Shown here: piece by piece, positions 1 to 9,021 of the stretch
Numbering within the stretch: the first letter of the stretch is position 1
Layout of the letters: every line of letters starts with the position of its first letter
Assembly: GCA_014238905.1 (NCBI GenBank)
Contig: JABAAE010000009.1
Coordinates: 124,001 to 188,000, forward strand
DNA: 64,000 bases
Direction: 5' to 3'
From: Planctomycetota bacterium
Lineage (GTDB): Bacteria > Planctomycetota > Planctomycetia > Pirellulales > Pirellulaceae
Made by a program: the position numbers and the translations under genes
Notes under the pieces: generated by a model
What the model was told of the DNA's origin: nothing
Seen by the model: only the letters and a program-made list of their open reading frames with translations
The model's database searches: none

Positions 1-56
1 GTTCCAGCATGCCTCTCTATTGTCGACAACGCCTACAGGGACCAGGTTCATACTCG

Positions 57-1115
57 ATGATGCGATTGGGGTTGATCCTATTTTTCACCTCCTACATGAC
101 GATAGACCTGACGGCACAGGATGACGGCATAGCGCCTGCTGTGCCCAAAGTGGTTGTTGCCGACTCGGAGGCGACGACAGAAGCTGAAATGCGTTCTTAC
201 CGTGAAAAAATCCGACACTCCAGGGCGAAAATCAAGATGATCCCCATTCCGGGTGGAAAATTCATTATGGGGAGTCCGGACGAGGAGCAAGGCCGAGCAG
301 ACGACGAAGGTCCCAAACATGAAGTACAGCTTTCTCCGTTTTGGATGTCTGAATGCGAAATCACATGGGATGCGTATGAAATATTTATGCTCAGTACCGA
401 TCAACTCCGCATTTCAGTTTTGGAAATTGAAACCGATGCACGCGACGATTTGGCAGATGCCATATCCAGACCGACCAAACCCTATACCGATATGACCTTC
501 GGCATGGGTAAGCGTAATTATCCGGCTTGCTGTATGACTCAACATGCCGCCAGGGTGTTCTGCAAATGGTTGTCCGCAAAAACAGGACGTTACTATCGCC
601 TGCCAACCGAAGCAGAGTGGGAATACGCCTGTCGGGCAGGTACAAATTCCAGCTATTCATTCGGTTCAGAGGCATCCAAAATTGATGAATACGCCTGGTA
701 TGTAAAAAACTCAGATGACAAATATCAAAAAGTCAGACAGAAAAAACCGAATCCATGGGGCCTTTATGACATGCACGGCAACGTTGCCGAATGGGTTTTG
801 GACCAATATTCCGAAACCGGCTACCAGTTACATGAGAAAATCAATCCTCTAAATATCCCTGAAACATTATTCCCGCGCGTCGTGCGGGGGGGGTCTTGGG
901 AAAACTCTGCCAAGGGATGTCGATCCGCGATCCGTTTCGCTTCTGAAGAAGACTGGAAGGAGCAGGACCCTCAGGAACCCCAAAGTATCTGGTACCACAC
1001 CGAGGCGCTCTGGGTCGGTTTAAGAATTGTTCGCCCCTTGGAAAATCCAACCATCGAGGCTCTGAAAAAAAAATGGGACAAAAGCCTACCAATTCAATTG
1101 GATGTAAAAAAATAG
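57..1115 (+). CDS. Secreted SUMF1/FGE-sulfatase-fold protein
   Basis: A protein of about 352 residues with the formylglycine-generating-enzyme (SUMF1) fold. The ATG at 57 is chosen because a hydrophobic leader (MMRLGLILFF...) follows at once; the frame is open to the left edge, so an ATG at 9 is also possible. Family landmarks are PGGKFIMGS near residues 65-73, RLPTEAEWEYA near 181, GNVAEW near 241 and RGGSW near 277. True FGE enzymes use two cysteines just after RGGS(Y/W). Here the first position is Asn and only the second, Cys288, is present. I infer that it does not make formylglycine and instead uses the fold for another role, as in many planctomycete paralogues. It is followed by an oxidoreductase gene 92 bases downstream. 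Family certain, function unknown. Confidence 0.88.
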   Translation: MMRLGLILFFTSYMTIDLTAQDDGIAPAVPKVVVADSEATTEAEMRSYREKIRHSRAKIKMIPIPGGKFIMGSPDEEQGRADDEGPKHEVQLSPFWMSECEITWDAYEIFMLSTDQLRISVLEIETDARDDLADAISRPTKPYTDMTFGMGKRNYPACCMTQHAARVFCKWLSAKTGRYYRLPTEAEWEYACRAGTNSSYSFGSEASKIDEYAWYVKNSDDKYQKVRQKKPNPWGLYDMHGNVAEWVLDQYSETGYQLHEKINPLNIPETLFPRVVRGGSWENSAKGCRSAIRFASEEDWKEQDPQEPQSIWYHTEALWVGLRIVRPLENPTIEALKKKWDKSLPIQLDVKK

Positions 1116-1207
1116 GCATTTGAACCGTTTCGGTATCATTGCCAAAAAACGTCGCTAAATGAATCTACAACGATGAACCAAACTCAAAAACTTAACAGGG
1201 AGAAATA

Positions 1208-2605
1208 ATGAGTAAAAACAACACTTCGTCGAACCGTCGTGAATTCCTGAAAACAAGTGGATTGATTGCGGCGTCAACTACCGCGATTTCGACCTCGGCA
1301 GCAGCAGCCAAATCATCGGTTCATGTTGCGGAAAACAATACCGTCAACATTGCCTTGATCGGATGTGGTGGCCGCGGGACCGGAGCAGCGATGAACGCGT
1401 TAAGTGTTCAAGGCGGCCCAGTAAAACTGGTCGCCATGGCCGACGCTTTCAAGGACCGCCTCGATACCAGCTATCAGAGTATCAATACCCAGAAACCCGA
1501 CCAGATAGATGTAACCGAAGACCGAAAGTTTATTGGCTTCGATGCTTACAAAAAAGCGATCGACAGTTTAGGCAATGGTGATATCGCCATCTTTACAACG
1601 CCTCCAGCATTTCGATGGGTTCAGTTCAGTTATGCGATAGAAAAAGGCGTCAATGTCTTCATGGAAAAACCGGTTACCGTTGACGGCCCTACAAGCAAAC
1701 GCATGTTTGCCCTCAACGAAAAAGCAAAAGCAAAAAACATGAAAGTCGGTGTCGGGCTGATGTGCCGTCACTGCAAATCGAGACAAGCGGCGGAAGAGAA
1801 GTTCCGCAATGGTGACATCGGAGACATCCTTCTGATTCGCGCTTACAGGATGGCGGGCCCAACGGGATATGCTGCGGTTGAAAATGCACCCGCGGGGATG
1901 AGTGATTTGGAATGGCAAATTCGGCGTTTTCACGGCTTCCTATGGGCAAGCGGTGGAGCAGTCAGTGATTTTTTGATCCACAACATTGATGAAGGTTGTT
2001 GGGCAAAAGGTGACTGGCCGGTAAAAGCCATCGCCACCGGCGGTCGTCACTACCGGGGCAAGAAGATTGATCAAAACTTTGACTCCTACTCCATAGAATA
2101 TACGTTTGGCGACGGCACCAAGATGATGGTCGATGGCCGAACCATTCCAGGATGCAAGAATGAATTCGCGACATTCGTCCATGGTACAAAGGGTTCTTCA
2201 ATATTTTCATCAGCGGGTCACATTCCAGCCAAAAGCAGAATCTTCAGTGGGCAGAATATGGTCAAAGACGAGATGGTCTGGAAATTCGGCGAAAACGAAC
2301 CTAATCCATATCAAGTAGAGTGGCAGGACCTGATCGATGCCATCCGCAACGACACACCGTATAACGAGGTCGATCGCGGTGTAAAATCCAGCTTAGTCAC
2401 TTCTATGGGGCGAATGGCTGCCCACACCGGGCAAGAGGTTTCCTATGATCAATTCCTCAATTGCGAACATGAGTTTGCTCCCAATCTCGACAAGTTAACG
2501 ATGAAATCAAAGGCTCCGTTGCAGAAAGAAGAAAACGGCAAGTACCCTGTACCGTTACCAGGACTGTGTGTTGATTCTGAGTATGAGTTCGATTTTGAAG
2601 ATTAG
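1208..2605 (+). CDS. Gfo/Idh/MocA-family oxidoreductase, Tat-exported
   Basis: A 465-residue NAD(P)-dependent oxidoreductase of the Gfo/Idh/MocA family. The N-terminus has a twin-arginine leader (NRREFLKTSGLIAAS) and an Ala/Ser-rich stretch, so it is expected outside the cytoplasm. The Rossmann motif IALIGCGGRGTG lies near residue 49 and the family's EKPVTVD motif, whose Lys is catalytic, near 156. The C-terminal half is the alpha/beta substrate-binding domain. A strong ribosome site, AGGGAGA, lies 5 bases before the ATG. Planctomycetes carry many exported copies, thought to act on sugars or sugar acids; the substrate cannot be read here. It may be cotranscribed with the SUMF1-fold gene before it. 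Confidence 0.93.
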   Translation: MSKNNTSSNRREFLKTSGLIAASTTAISTSAAAAKSSVHVAENNTVNIALIGCGGRGTGAAMNALSVQGGPVKLVAMADAFKDRLDTSYQSINTQKPDQIDVTEDRKFIGFDAYKKAIDSLGNGDIAIFTTPPAFRWVQFSYAIEKGVNVFMEKPVTVDGPTSKRMFALNEKAKAKNMKVGVGLMCRHCKSRQAAEEKFRNGDIGDILLIRAYRMAGPTGYAAVENAPAGMSDLEWQIRRFHGFLWASGGAVSDFLIHNIDEGCWAKGDWPVKAIATGGRHYRGKKIDQNFDSYSIEYTFGDGTKMMVDGRTIPGCKNEFATFVHGTKGSSIFSSAGHIPAKSRIFSGQNMVKDEMVWKFGENEPNPYQVEWQDLIDAIRNDTPYNEVDRGVKSSLVTSMGRMAAHTGQEVSYDQFLNCEHEFAPNLDKLTMKSKAPLQKEENGKYPVPLPGLCVDSEYEFDFED

Positions 2606-2889
2606 ATCTTATTGCCTGCGACAAAGACGGGAACCTTTTAAATTGTCTAGTGATTAACTCTCGCGTTCATTGTTTCAAAACGAACTCTCTGGAGAAAAAG
2701 ATCGTCCAAAAGTCAGCATTTCAAATGCTGTTGAATCGACGGTCACAGCATACCCACGGCCGACCAAGATGAAATCACACCGGCACTATTGATTCATCCC
2801 AAATTGCGAGATGAACAATAGGCTCTGGTGAAACCATTGTTTTGCCACTAAATTAAAGAATTCGTTCTTCGACTTCTTCAGGATTGGCA

Positions 2890-4086
2890 ATGGACCAACA
2901 GACACATTCTTCCGAGAACATTGAAGGCCTGGAAATCAAGGACGCCAAGGTGATTTTCAATGCGGTTTGGGAAGAACTGATAGAGGAATATGGGCGTGAG
3001 AAACTCCAATTTCCAAAGGAGCTAATCCTGCTGGGAGGCGCACCCGGCGCAGGAAAAGGCACCCAAACCAGGTTCATCACCAATGAACGTGGCTTGACCT
3101 GTCCTCCGATTGTCATAAGCGATTTGCTGGTCACACCCGAGGCTATACGAATCAAGGACCAGGGTGGTATGGTTGGCGACAAGGAGGTTGTCGGCATTTT
3201 ACTTCGCAAACTCCTTCAGGAAGAATTCCGAAACGGCGCTTTGCTGGATGGGTTTCCCCGTACGCGGGTTCAGGTGGAATGCCTGAAGCAACTCGTCGAC
3301 AAAATCAACCAGCTCCACAACAGTTTCTCCAACACCCCGCTTGCGATACACTTCCGTCGCCCGACCATTCACGCGATGGTTCTTTTCATCAATGAAAAAA
3401 CGAGTATCGAACGGCAGCTAAGCCGAGGCAAAGAAATCCTGGAAATGAATCAATCGGTAAAAGACACCGGCGTAGGAGACATTACCGATCTACGAGCCAC
3501 GGATTTGACGGTCGATGCCGCAGCTCACCGATACCGGGTTTTCAAGGAAAAAACCTGGGATGCACTGCAAAGCCTGCAGGAAATCTACCATTATCATTTT
3601 GTCAGCGCCGAAGGTCCCATCGAAGAAGTCGAGCAAAATATCGTCAGAGAACTGGAGTATCAAAGTTCGCTGGAACTCGACCCAAAAACCTACGATCGAA
3701 TGCGGTACCTCCCCCTCGCTCAGGACATTACACTCCATGCGCGTCAGGAACTTGTACGCCGACTGGACAGGTACGAAATTGAGCAGAAAGATCTCTTTCG
3801 GCGTGTCATTGATGTGATCAAAAACAAGTTCATGGAGATCATTCAACGCCACTCGCTTTCCGGAAAAGCCGTCGTCAATTCCGAAGACACCATGTTCGCC
3901 GAACCAAACGCTATTCCAATATTGATCGATATATTTTCTGAGCGAGGCTTTCATGCGGTGGTCGACAAGAAAATCGCGGACATCCCGGATCATATCGATT
4001 TGGAGAATGGAAAAATCACGTGTCGGCAAAAAACGATCTACCAAATCGAAATCACCTTCAAAGGATCTGAAATCCGCCGAGGATAA
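2890..4086 (+). CDS. Adenylate-kinase-like nucleoside monophosphate kinase with long C-terminal extension
   Basis: A cytosolic protein of 398 residues, about twice the length of adenylate kinase. The P-loop GGAPGAGKGT lies at residues 49-58 and the NMP-kinase signature DGFPRTR near 120, so the kinase core is recognisable and probably active. Before the P-loop is an acidic extension of about 48 residues. After the core, roughly residues 245-398, is a region I do not recognise; it is helical and charged and ends in a possible alpha/beta segment rich in Ile and Asp. The ATG at 2890 is preferred to an in-frame TTG at 2884. The gene stands alone, with 284 bases of unassigned sequence before it. 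A bacterial adenylate kinase is normally about 215 residues, so a specialised phosphotransfer role is likely. Confidence 0.8.
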   Translation: MDQQTHSSENIEGLEIKDAKVIFNAVWEELIEEYGREKLQFPKELILLGGAPGAGKGTQTRFITNERGLTCPPIVISDLLVTPEAIRIKDQGGMVGDKEVVGILLRKLLQEEFRNGALLDGFPRTRVQVECLKQLVDKINQLHNSFSNTPLAIHFRRPTIHAMVLFINEKTSIERQLSRGKEILEMNQSVKDTGVGDITDLRATDLTVDAAAHRYRVFKEKTWDALQSLQEIYHYHFVSAEGPIEEVEQNIVRELEYQSSLELDPKTYDRMRYLPLAQDITLHARQELVRRLDRYEIEQKDLFRRVIDVIKNKFMEIIQRHSLSGKAVVNSEDTMFAEPNAIPILIDIFSERGFHAVVDKKIADIPDHIDLENGKITCRQKTIYQIEITFKGSEIRRG

Positions 4087-4173
4087 CCTGGCCGACATTG
4101 AGGACGCTGCTGCGGAACCGCTGGGTTTCGAAGCGCTGTAACTCCAAATTTTATTCTTCACACCGGCAGTGAA

Positions 4174-6633
4174 ATGGAGTCGTTTATTTTCATCTCAAAA
4201 TTAATTGCAAAATCTTCACTGCTACAGATCTTGATGGTTTTGGCAACCCAATCTTTAGCAGGTCGCCTCGAATCCGAAGACTGGCCTGCTCTGCGCGGCA
4301 GGACAGGCCAGGGCGTCTACCTCGGCTCCACTGCGTTGTCTACAGCCAAGAGTTCACAACTCAAAACCAGATGGAAAAAGAAAATTGGCAGCGGATATTC
4401 AAGCGTCATCGTCGTGGGTGATCGATGCCTGACCTGTTATTCCGACGGAGAGATGGATCAGGTAATTTGTTTGGGGGTAAACGACGGCAAGGAACGATGG
4501 AAATACTCGATGGGGAAAACCCACCGTGGTGTCAACGGCTCGTTCGATGGTCCGCTTTCAACTCCAATCGCCTATCAAGATTCCGTTTATGTGCTTTCTC
4601 CCAAGGGTTTGTTGATGGCACTGGATCTCAAATCCGGAAAAGAACGGTGGAGACGAGATTTGCGATCCGAGGAAGGGGCCCCATTGCCCGGTTATGGATT
4701 TTCGACATCACCCATTATAGCTGATGGCTTTCTCTGTGTACTGGCTGGAGGCTCTGCGGGAAGCCTGTTAGCCTTTGATCCTGCCACTGGGGCTACAATC
4801 TGGCGAGCCGGAACGGGTACACCAGCGTCGCAAACACCTGTTGTCTACCAAAATCGCGATCGTCAAATCATTGTTACCGGATCCGGAAATGTTGTTTTAG
4901 GAATCGACGCGAGGTCTGGCAAACAACGATTTTCTTTTCCCCATGGCGGAAGCAATGGATCCGCCATGATGCCAGTCCCATTCAATAGTCACCAATTTCT
5001 CTTTACCAATGATGACTCTTCCTCAACGGCGTTTGCATTAGGTCCACCCGATCCGTCTCAACCTCCTGGGCAATTTCTCGTTTCCGAATCCTGGACCACA
5101 AAAGCCATCAAAAACACTTACAACGTGCCGGTTGCAATGAACGGGTTGCTGTTTGCCTACTCGACCCGAATCCTAACCTGTATTGATCAGAAAACGGGTA
5201 AGTCTCTCTGGAAGAGTAGGAATCCAGGCGATGGGTTTCTGATCGGAGTCGGCGATCATTTGATCGTCATTACCAAGAAGGGAAAGCTTCACATTGGAAA
5301 AGCGGATGCCAAGGGTTTTTCAGAGATAGACAGTCTGCAGATTTTTAAAAATTTGTCGTGGTCAGTTCCAGCATTTTCACGCAACGCTATCTTTGTTCGC
5401 AGCCTGGGGGAAATCGCTTGCGTCGAACTTACTACTGATCATTCCGAACCGTTGGCTGCCAAGCGCCCGAAACCTGTTACCGGTAAACAATTTGGTGATT
5501 TCATTAGTCAAATAGAAAAAACGGTGGAACCTTCAAGAAAAAAAGAACTCATTGATCAGTTTATGAAAAAACAGAATTCATTTCCGATCATCGAAGGTGA
5601 TGTTGCCCACTTTGTTTACCGGGGCAAAGCGCGTGACCTTGCTTTAGGGTGCGACGTATTTGGTGCCAGGCAAGAGGAAAAAATGCGTAGGGTTGGTGGC
5701 ACGCAATTTTATTACCTGCCGATGGCCCTACCACCAAATCAGCGTATCAGCTACGTATTCCTCAAGGATTTTCAACCGATTCTCGATCCACTTAACGCAA
5801 ATTCAATGACCAGCTCCATGTATGCGGGTGAAATGGAATTTGCGATTCGATTAAAAAATGAAAAACCGTTGAAAATGTCTTGGTTTGGAATGCCACAATG
5901 GAAAAAGCCTAATTGGTTTGCCAGTTCCAAAACAGCTGCCTTAAAAGGCTATATTGTTCCCAGGACGATTGCTTTAGAAAAAGACGGAACGTTTGAAATC
6001 GAGGTTTATTTACCACCTCAATATTTCGAGAAAAAAAATCCAAATCGGTTATTTCCGGTATTGTATGTCTTCGATGGCTCGGCTGCTGTTCAACTCGGCA
6101 GGGTCCCCTTTCATGCTGATCAGCTTTTTTCTTCCGGCGAACAGCCGCCCGCCATTCTTGTTTTCCTCAAGAAGCAACCTACCCGCGGGCTTGCAGGGTA
6201 CCTGAATCAAATCGCCAACGAAGTGGTGCCTTGCGTAGACGCTCAGTTCTCAACCCAGCCAAGCAGGAAAGGGAGGGCCCTCTGGGGAACCGGATTTTCG
6301 GCGGGTTTGGCGTTTAGCCAACTGAACCAACATCCTGAGACATTTGGAGGGATCGCTGCTCAATCCCCTTTGATCTTTGACGAGGCTCGCCAAGCCGCCC
6401 TGAATGGCCTTGTCAAAATCAAATCAAAAACCCATGTTTACCTTGACTGGGGAAGATTCGACATGAACAATCCTGTTGAAAACTGGGACATTCGCCAAAT
6501 TTCAAAACAGATGCACCGGGAAATTAAAAATCACCCACCACTCATTCTGGCCGGTGGTGTAGTCAATGATTCAACAGACTGGGGAAGCTGGACAACCAGA
6601 CTGGATCAGGTTCTCGCATCAATGTTCCCTTGA
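4174..6633 (+). CDS. PQQ-type beta-propeller fused to a C-terminal esterase domain
   Basis: An 819-residue protein with two parts. After a hydrophobic leader (about residues 9-30), residues about 35-440 contain repeated PQQ/BamB-like propeller blades, seen as motifs such as DWPALRGRTGQG, LDLKSGKERWRRD, FDPATGATIWRA and DQKTGKSLWKS. From about residue 450 it changes to an esterase-D/enterochelin-esterase-like alpha/beta hydrolase: an N-terminal beta module, then FPVLYVFDGSA and the nucleophile elbow GTGFSAG with Ser709. The hydrolase would act on an ester in the envelope or outside the cell, while the propeller may bind substrate or partner. It is the first of two Fes-like esterases here, the other being at 12.6-13.9 kb. 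Substrate unknown. No internal stop or frame change separates the parts, so the fusion looks real. Confidence 0.86.
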   Translation: MESFIFISKLIAKSSLLQILMVLATQSLAGRLESEDWPALRGRTGQGVYLGSTALSTAKSSQLKTRWKKKIGSGYSSVIVVGDRCLTCYSDGEMDQVICLGVNDGKERWKYSMGKTHRGVNGSFDGPLSTPIAYQDSVYVLSPKGLLMALDLKSGKERWRRDLRSEEGAPLPGYGFSTSPIIADGFLCVLAGGSAGSLLAFDPATGATIWRAGTGTPASQTPVVYQNRDRQIIVTGSGNVVLGIDARSGKQRFSFPHGGSNGSAMMPVPFNSHQFLFTNDDSSSTAFALGPPDPSQPPGQFLVSESWTTKAIKNTYNVPVAMNGLLFAYSTRILTCIDQKTGKSLWKSRNPGDGFLIGVGDHLIVITKKGKLHIGKADAKGFSEIDSLQIFKNLSWSVPAFSRNAIFVRSLGEIACVELTTDHSEPLAAKRPKPVTGKQFGDFISQIEKTVEPSRKKELIDQFMKKQNSFPIIEGDVAHFVYRGKARDLALGCDVFGARQEEKMRRVGGTQFYYLPMALPPNQRISYVFLKDFQPILDPLNANSMTSSMYAGEMEFAIRLKNEKPLKMSWFGMPQWKKPNWFASSKTAALKGYIVPRTIALEKDGTFEIEVYLPPQYFEKKNPNRLFPVLYVFDGSAAVQLGRVPFHADQLFSSGEQPPAILVFLKKQPTRGLAGYLNQIANEVVPCVDAQFSTQPSRKGRALWGTGFSAGLAFSQLNQHPETFGGIAAQSPLIFDEARQAALNGLVKIKSKTHVYLDWGRFDMNNPVENWDIRQISKQMHREIKNHPPLILAGGVVNDSTDWGSWTTRLDQVLASMFP

Positions 6634-6711
6634 GAACATCCCGGACCGAACTCCCACGCCAACCGTAGAATTTACCCAAGCCAAGAAGTTGGGACGGTGC
6701 CAACCGGACAT

Positions 6712-7614
6712 TCAGTTTTCCTGAATAGCGATCTCTGCAGTCAGGATATGCTCACCACCTAAACCGATCTTGCGAACGTCATTTCCTGCGTTGGCCGTTT
6801 CAATACAAATCATCCGTTGGTAACCATCATTTGGAAAATCAACCATGGCATTTGCTTTTTCAATCCAGGGGTTCCAAATCACAGTGGACTGGCTTCCTGT
6901 TTTTTGGACGTTAACAGATCGCTGGCGACGGGATTCGACAAGTTGAATCGCCTCAGCAGAATCGAGGAAAACCCGATCGGTTTCTTCTGTAATCCAGAGT
7001 GGTCCTGATTGCCATTTGGTAGACGCCCCGTCGGTCTTATCAATATATCTCCGTTCATCAAGACCATGGACTTGGACATCCTTTATGTCTGCCACTTGAA
7101 AATAGGTATGCAGCGCACAACCGATGTCCGAAAGGACCACCGATCCAACATTGCTGCAAATCAACTCTAGTTTCAATTGTTCACCGATTAGGATTCGGTA
7201 AGACAAGTCAAATTCAAATGGCCAAAGCTCCCTGGTTCGAGGGGAGTTCGATAAGCTCATTTGAACCTGTATCTCCCCAGTGGGAAGATCGTCTACGTCA
7301 ATCACATTCCATTTCTCAATTCTAGCAAATCCGTGTTGTGGCATTCTGGCGTCGGTTGGATGGGGACCAAACCATGGCCAGCAAATCGGTATCCCTCCTC
7401 GTATAGCAACTCCTGTCCTAAATTCGGACTGTGTGCTCATCCACAACACCGAATCCGCACCTCGGGGTTTGAAATGGGTGATATGCGATCCCTGTAAGTA
7501 AAACTCCAGCTCCGCTTTTTCGGTCTTTATGTTGCATTTTGCCAAGCCGCCGTTTCCCTCACTGAAAACGACACGATCGGATCCAAATCGACTGTTAAGA
7601 GCTTCCAATTTCAC
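6712..7614 (-). CDS. D-hexose-6-phosphate mutarotase (YeaD-like aldose 1-epimerase)
   Basis: A 300-residue cytosolic protein of the aldose-1-epimerase superfamily, closest to the YeaD group that interconverts anomers of hexose-6-phosphates. Typical segments are GSHITHFKPRG, RGGIPICWPWFG and MPQHGFAR in the first third, and a late FPNDGYQRMICIETAN. Length matches the group (about 290-300). The start is a GTG at 7614, supported by GGGAG seven bases upstream; the nearer ATG runs into TGA after five codons. It is convergent with the PQQ-esterase gene and lies 168 bases downstream of the proline-racemase-family gene on the same strand, so the two may share a transcript. Confidence 0.9.
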   Translation of the reverse strand: MKLEALNSRFGSDRVVFSEGNGGLAKCNIKTEKAELEFYLQGSHITHFKPRGADSVLWMSTQSEFRTGVAIRGGIPICWPWFGPHPTDARMPQHGFARIEKWNVIDVDDLPTGEIQVQMSLSNSPRTRELWPFEFDLSYRILIGEQLKLELICSNVGSVVLSDIGCALHTYFQVADIKDVQVHGLDERRYIDKTDGASTKWQSGPLWITEETDRVFLDSAEAIQLVESRRQRSVNVQKTGSQSTVIWNPWIEKANAMVDFPNDGYQRMICIETANAGNDVRKIGLGGEHILTAEIAIQEN

Positions 7615-7782
7615 GACGTTTCTCCCATTTTATTTTCTCTTTGTTTTAACGACGGCAGTTTTAACGACCGTCGCGGAAGCGACAGTCGTCGTTCCCATGC
7701 CCACGTTCGCGTCTCGAGTCGCCCCGTTTTATTCGGTCCTGTCGAGCACCGCAACTTCTGCCTTGAAAAGGCAGAAAGCAAA

Positions 7783-8826
7783 TCAAAAGTCTGGCCGGCT
7801 GTTCGATTGGGGCCATGTATCACCCAGACGATAACCTTGCGGGAAAGGATCATCGGGATCGAGGTACCAACTCTGCCGGCCAAACACCCAGGGGCGACCG
7901 GTAATCTCTGGAATCACGGTGCCAAACGGTTGACCAGGACGGGACGAAATAATCCTGCATTCAAACTGGGAACCGATGATGGATTCGGTGATCAAAGTCT
8001 CGTTGAGTTCCAATTGGCCTTGCTGATGAAGGATCGCCATGACCGCGCTGGATGCAGTTCCACAGGGACTGCGGTCGATTTTCCCTGGCTGAATGGCCAC
8101 CGCTAACGGTATGACTTTCACTCCGTTTGCCACTCGGACTGGACCTCGAAAACAACAAAATGAAATAGGTCTTTGCTCATTGCGATTGTTTCTTAAAGGC
8201 TCGAATTGCTGCTTAGCCGCTTGGGTTATCCTGATGCCCAATTCCGCCAGATTCCTCGCTTCCGATGGAACCAAGTCAAGTTCAAGTTCCTCGGCGTCAA
8301 TCAAGACAAAGGTATCACCGCCAAACGCGACGTCGACCGTCAACTTCGGCAGTCCCGGAACATTCAATGATTGCCCAATTAAATGCGGAAACGAGGGAAG
8401 GTTTTGAATCGTGACCGACTCAACCTCGCCCCCTTCACAATGAACTCCAATCTCTACTATTCCCCCGGGGGCCTCTAGTTTCAACTTCGTCTGCGGTTCC
8501 ACCATGGGAACCAGTTTTTCATGCAGCAATACCGCTGCGACACACATACAATTGGATCCGGACATTGGAGGGGTGTCCTCGGGTTCCATAATGATAAACC
8601 CGAAGTCGGCTTCTGGGCTAACAGCCGGCACCAAGAGATTTACGTGGCGGAACACACCACCACGAGGCTCATTCAAGACAAAATTCCTTAACTGCTGGTT
8701 GGCGGCAAGGAATTGGGCCTGTGCGTTAACGGTCGCTCCCGGTAGGGTCTCCACTCCATCGACGATCACATCGCCGACTTCTCCGGCAGCATGGCAATTG
8801 ACAATTTGTAGGCTTCGACATGCCAT
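7783..8826 (-). CDS. Proline racemase-family enzyme (probable hydroxyproline epimerase) with Ser/Cys catalytic pair
   Basis: A 347-residue member of the proline racemase superfamily, which inverts the alpha carbon of proline or hydroxyproline through two opposed acid/base residues, or dehydrates trans-3-hydroxyproline. The second catalytic motif, DRSPCGT with Cys255, is intact. In the first motif, usually MCGH, the sequence is PPMSGSN, so Ser89 takes the place of cysteine. Cys/Cys is usual for proline racemase and 4-hydroxyproline epimerase, Cys/Thr for the dehydratase; Ser/Cys is a less common combination that has been associated with hydroxyproline epimerisation. I therefore favour an epimerase, but the substrate is uncertain. 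No other hydroxyproline-catabolic gene is visible nearby. Confidence 0.85.
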   Translation of the reverse strand: MACRSLQIVNCHAAGEVGDVIVDGVETLPGATVNAQAQFLAANQQLRNFVLNEPRGGVFRHVNLLVPAVSPEADFGFIIMEPEDTPPMSGSNCMCVAAVLLHEKLVPMVEPQTKLKLEAPGGIVEIGVHCEGGEVESVTIQNLPSFPHLIGQSLNVPGLPKLTVDVAFGGDTFVLIDAEELELDLVPSEARNLAELGIRITQAAKQQFEPLRNNRNEQRPISFCCFRGPVRVANGVKVIPLAVAIQPGKIDRSPCGTASSAVMAILHQQGQLELNETLITESIIGSQFECRIISSRPGQPFGTVIPEITGRPWVFGRQSWYLDPDDPFPQGYRLGDTWPQSNSRPDF

Positions 8827-9021
8827 CAGAGGTCACAATGGTTCAGCCCCAGACTTGACAAAAACAATCAACCCCAAACCAAGCCGATCCGATCCAAGGA
8901 GGTTTCGTCAATTTGACTACAGCGGTTTCGTCCGTCATCATAATCCTTCATCGGGATTCCAGCTACAGTAGCGGTGCCGGTTACCAGTCACTTCTGTATT
9001 TTCCTCCAGCAGAACCACACA

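Noticed and set aside
3490-4161. Leftward 223-codon frame opposite the adenylate-kinase-like gene
   Set aside because: It lies antisense to a well-supported gene and resembles no family; a shadow of that gene's codon use.
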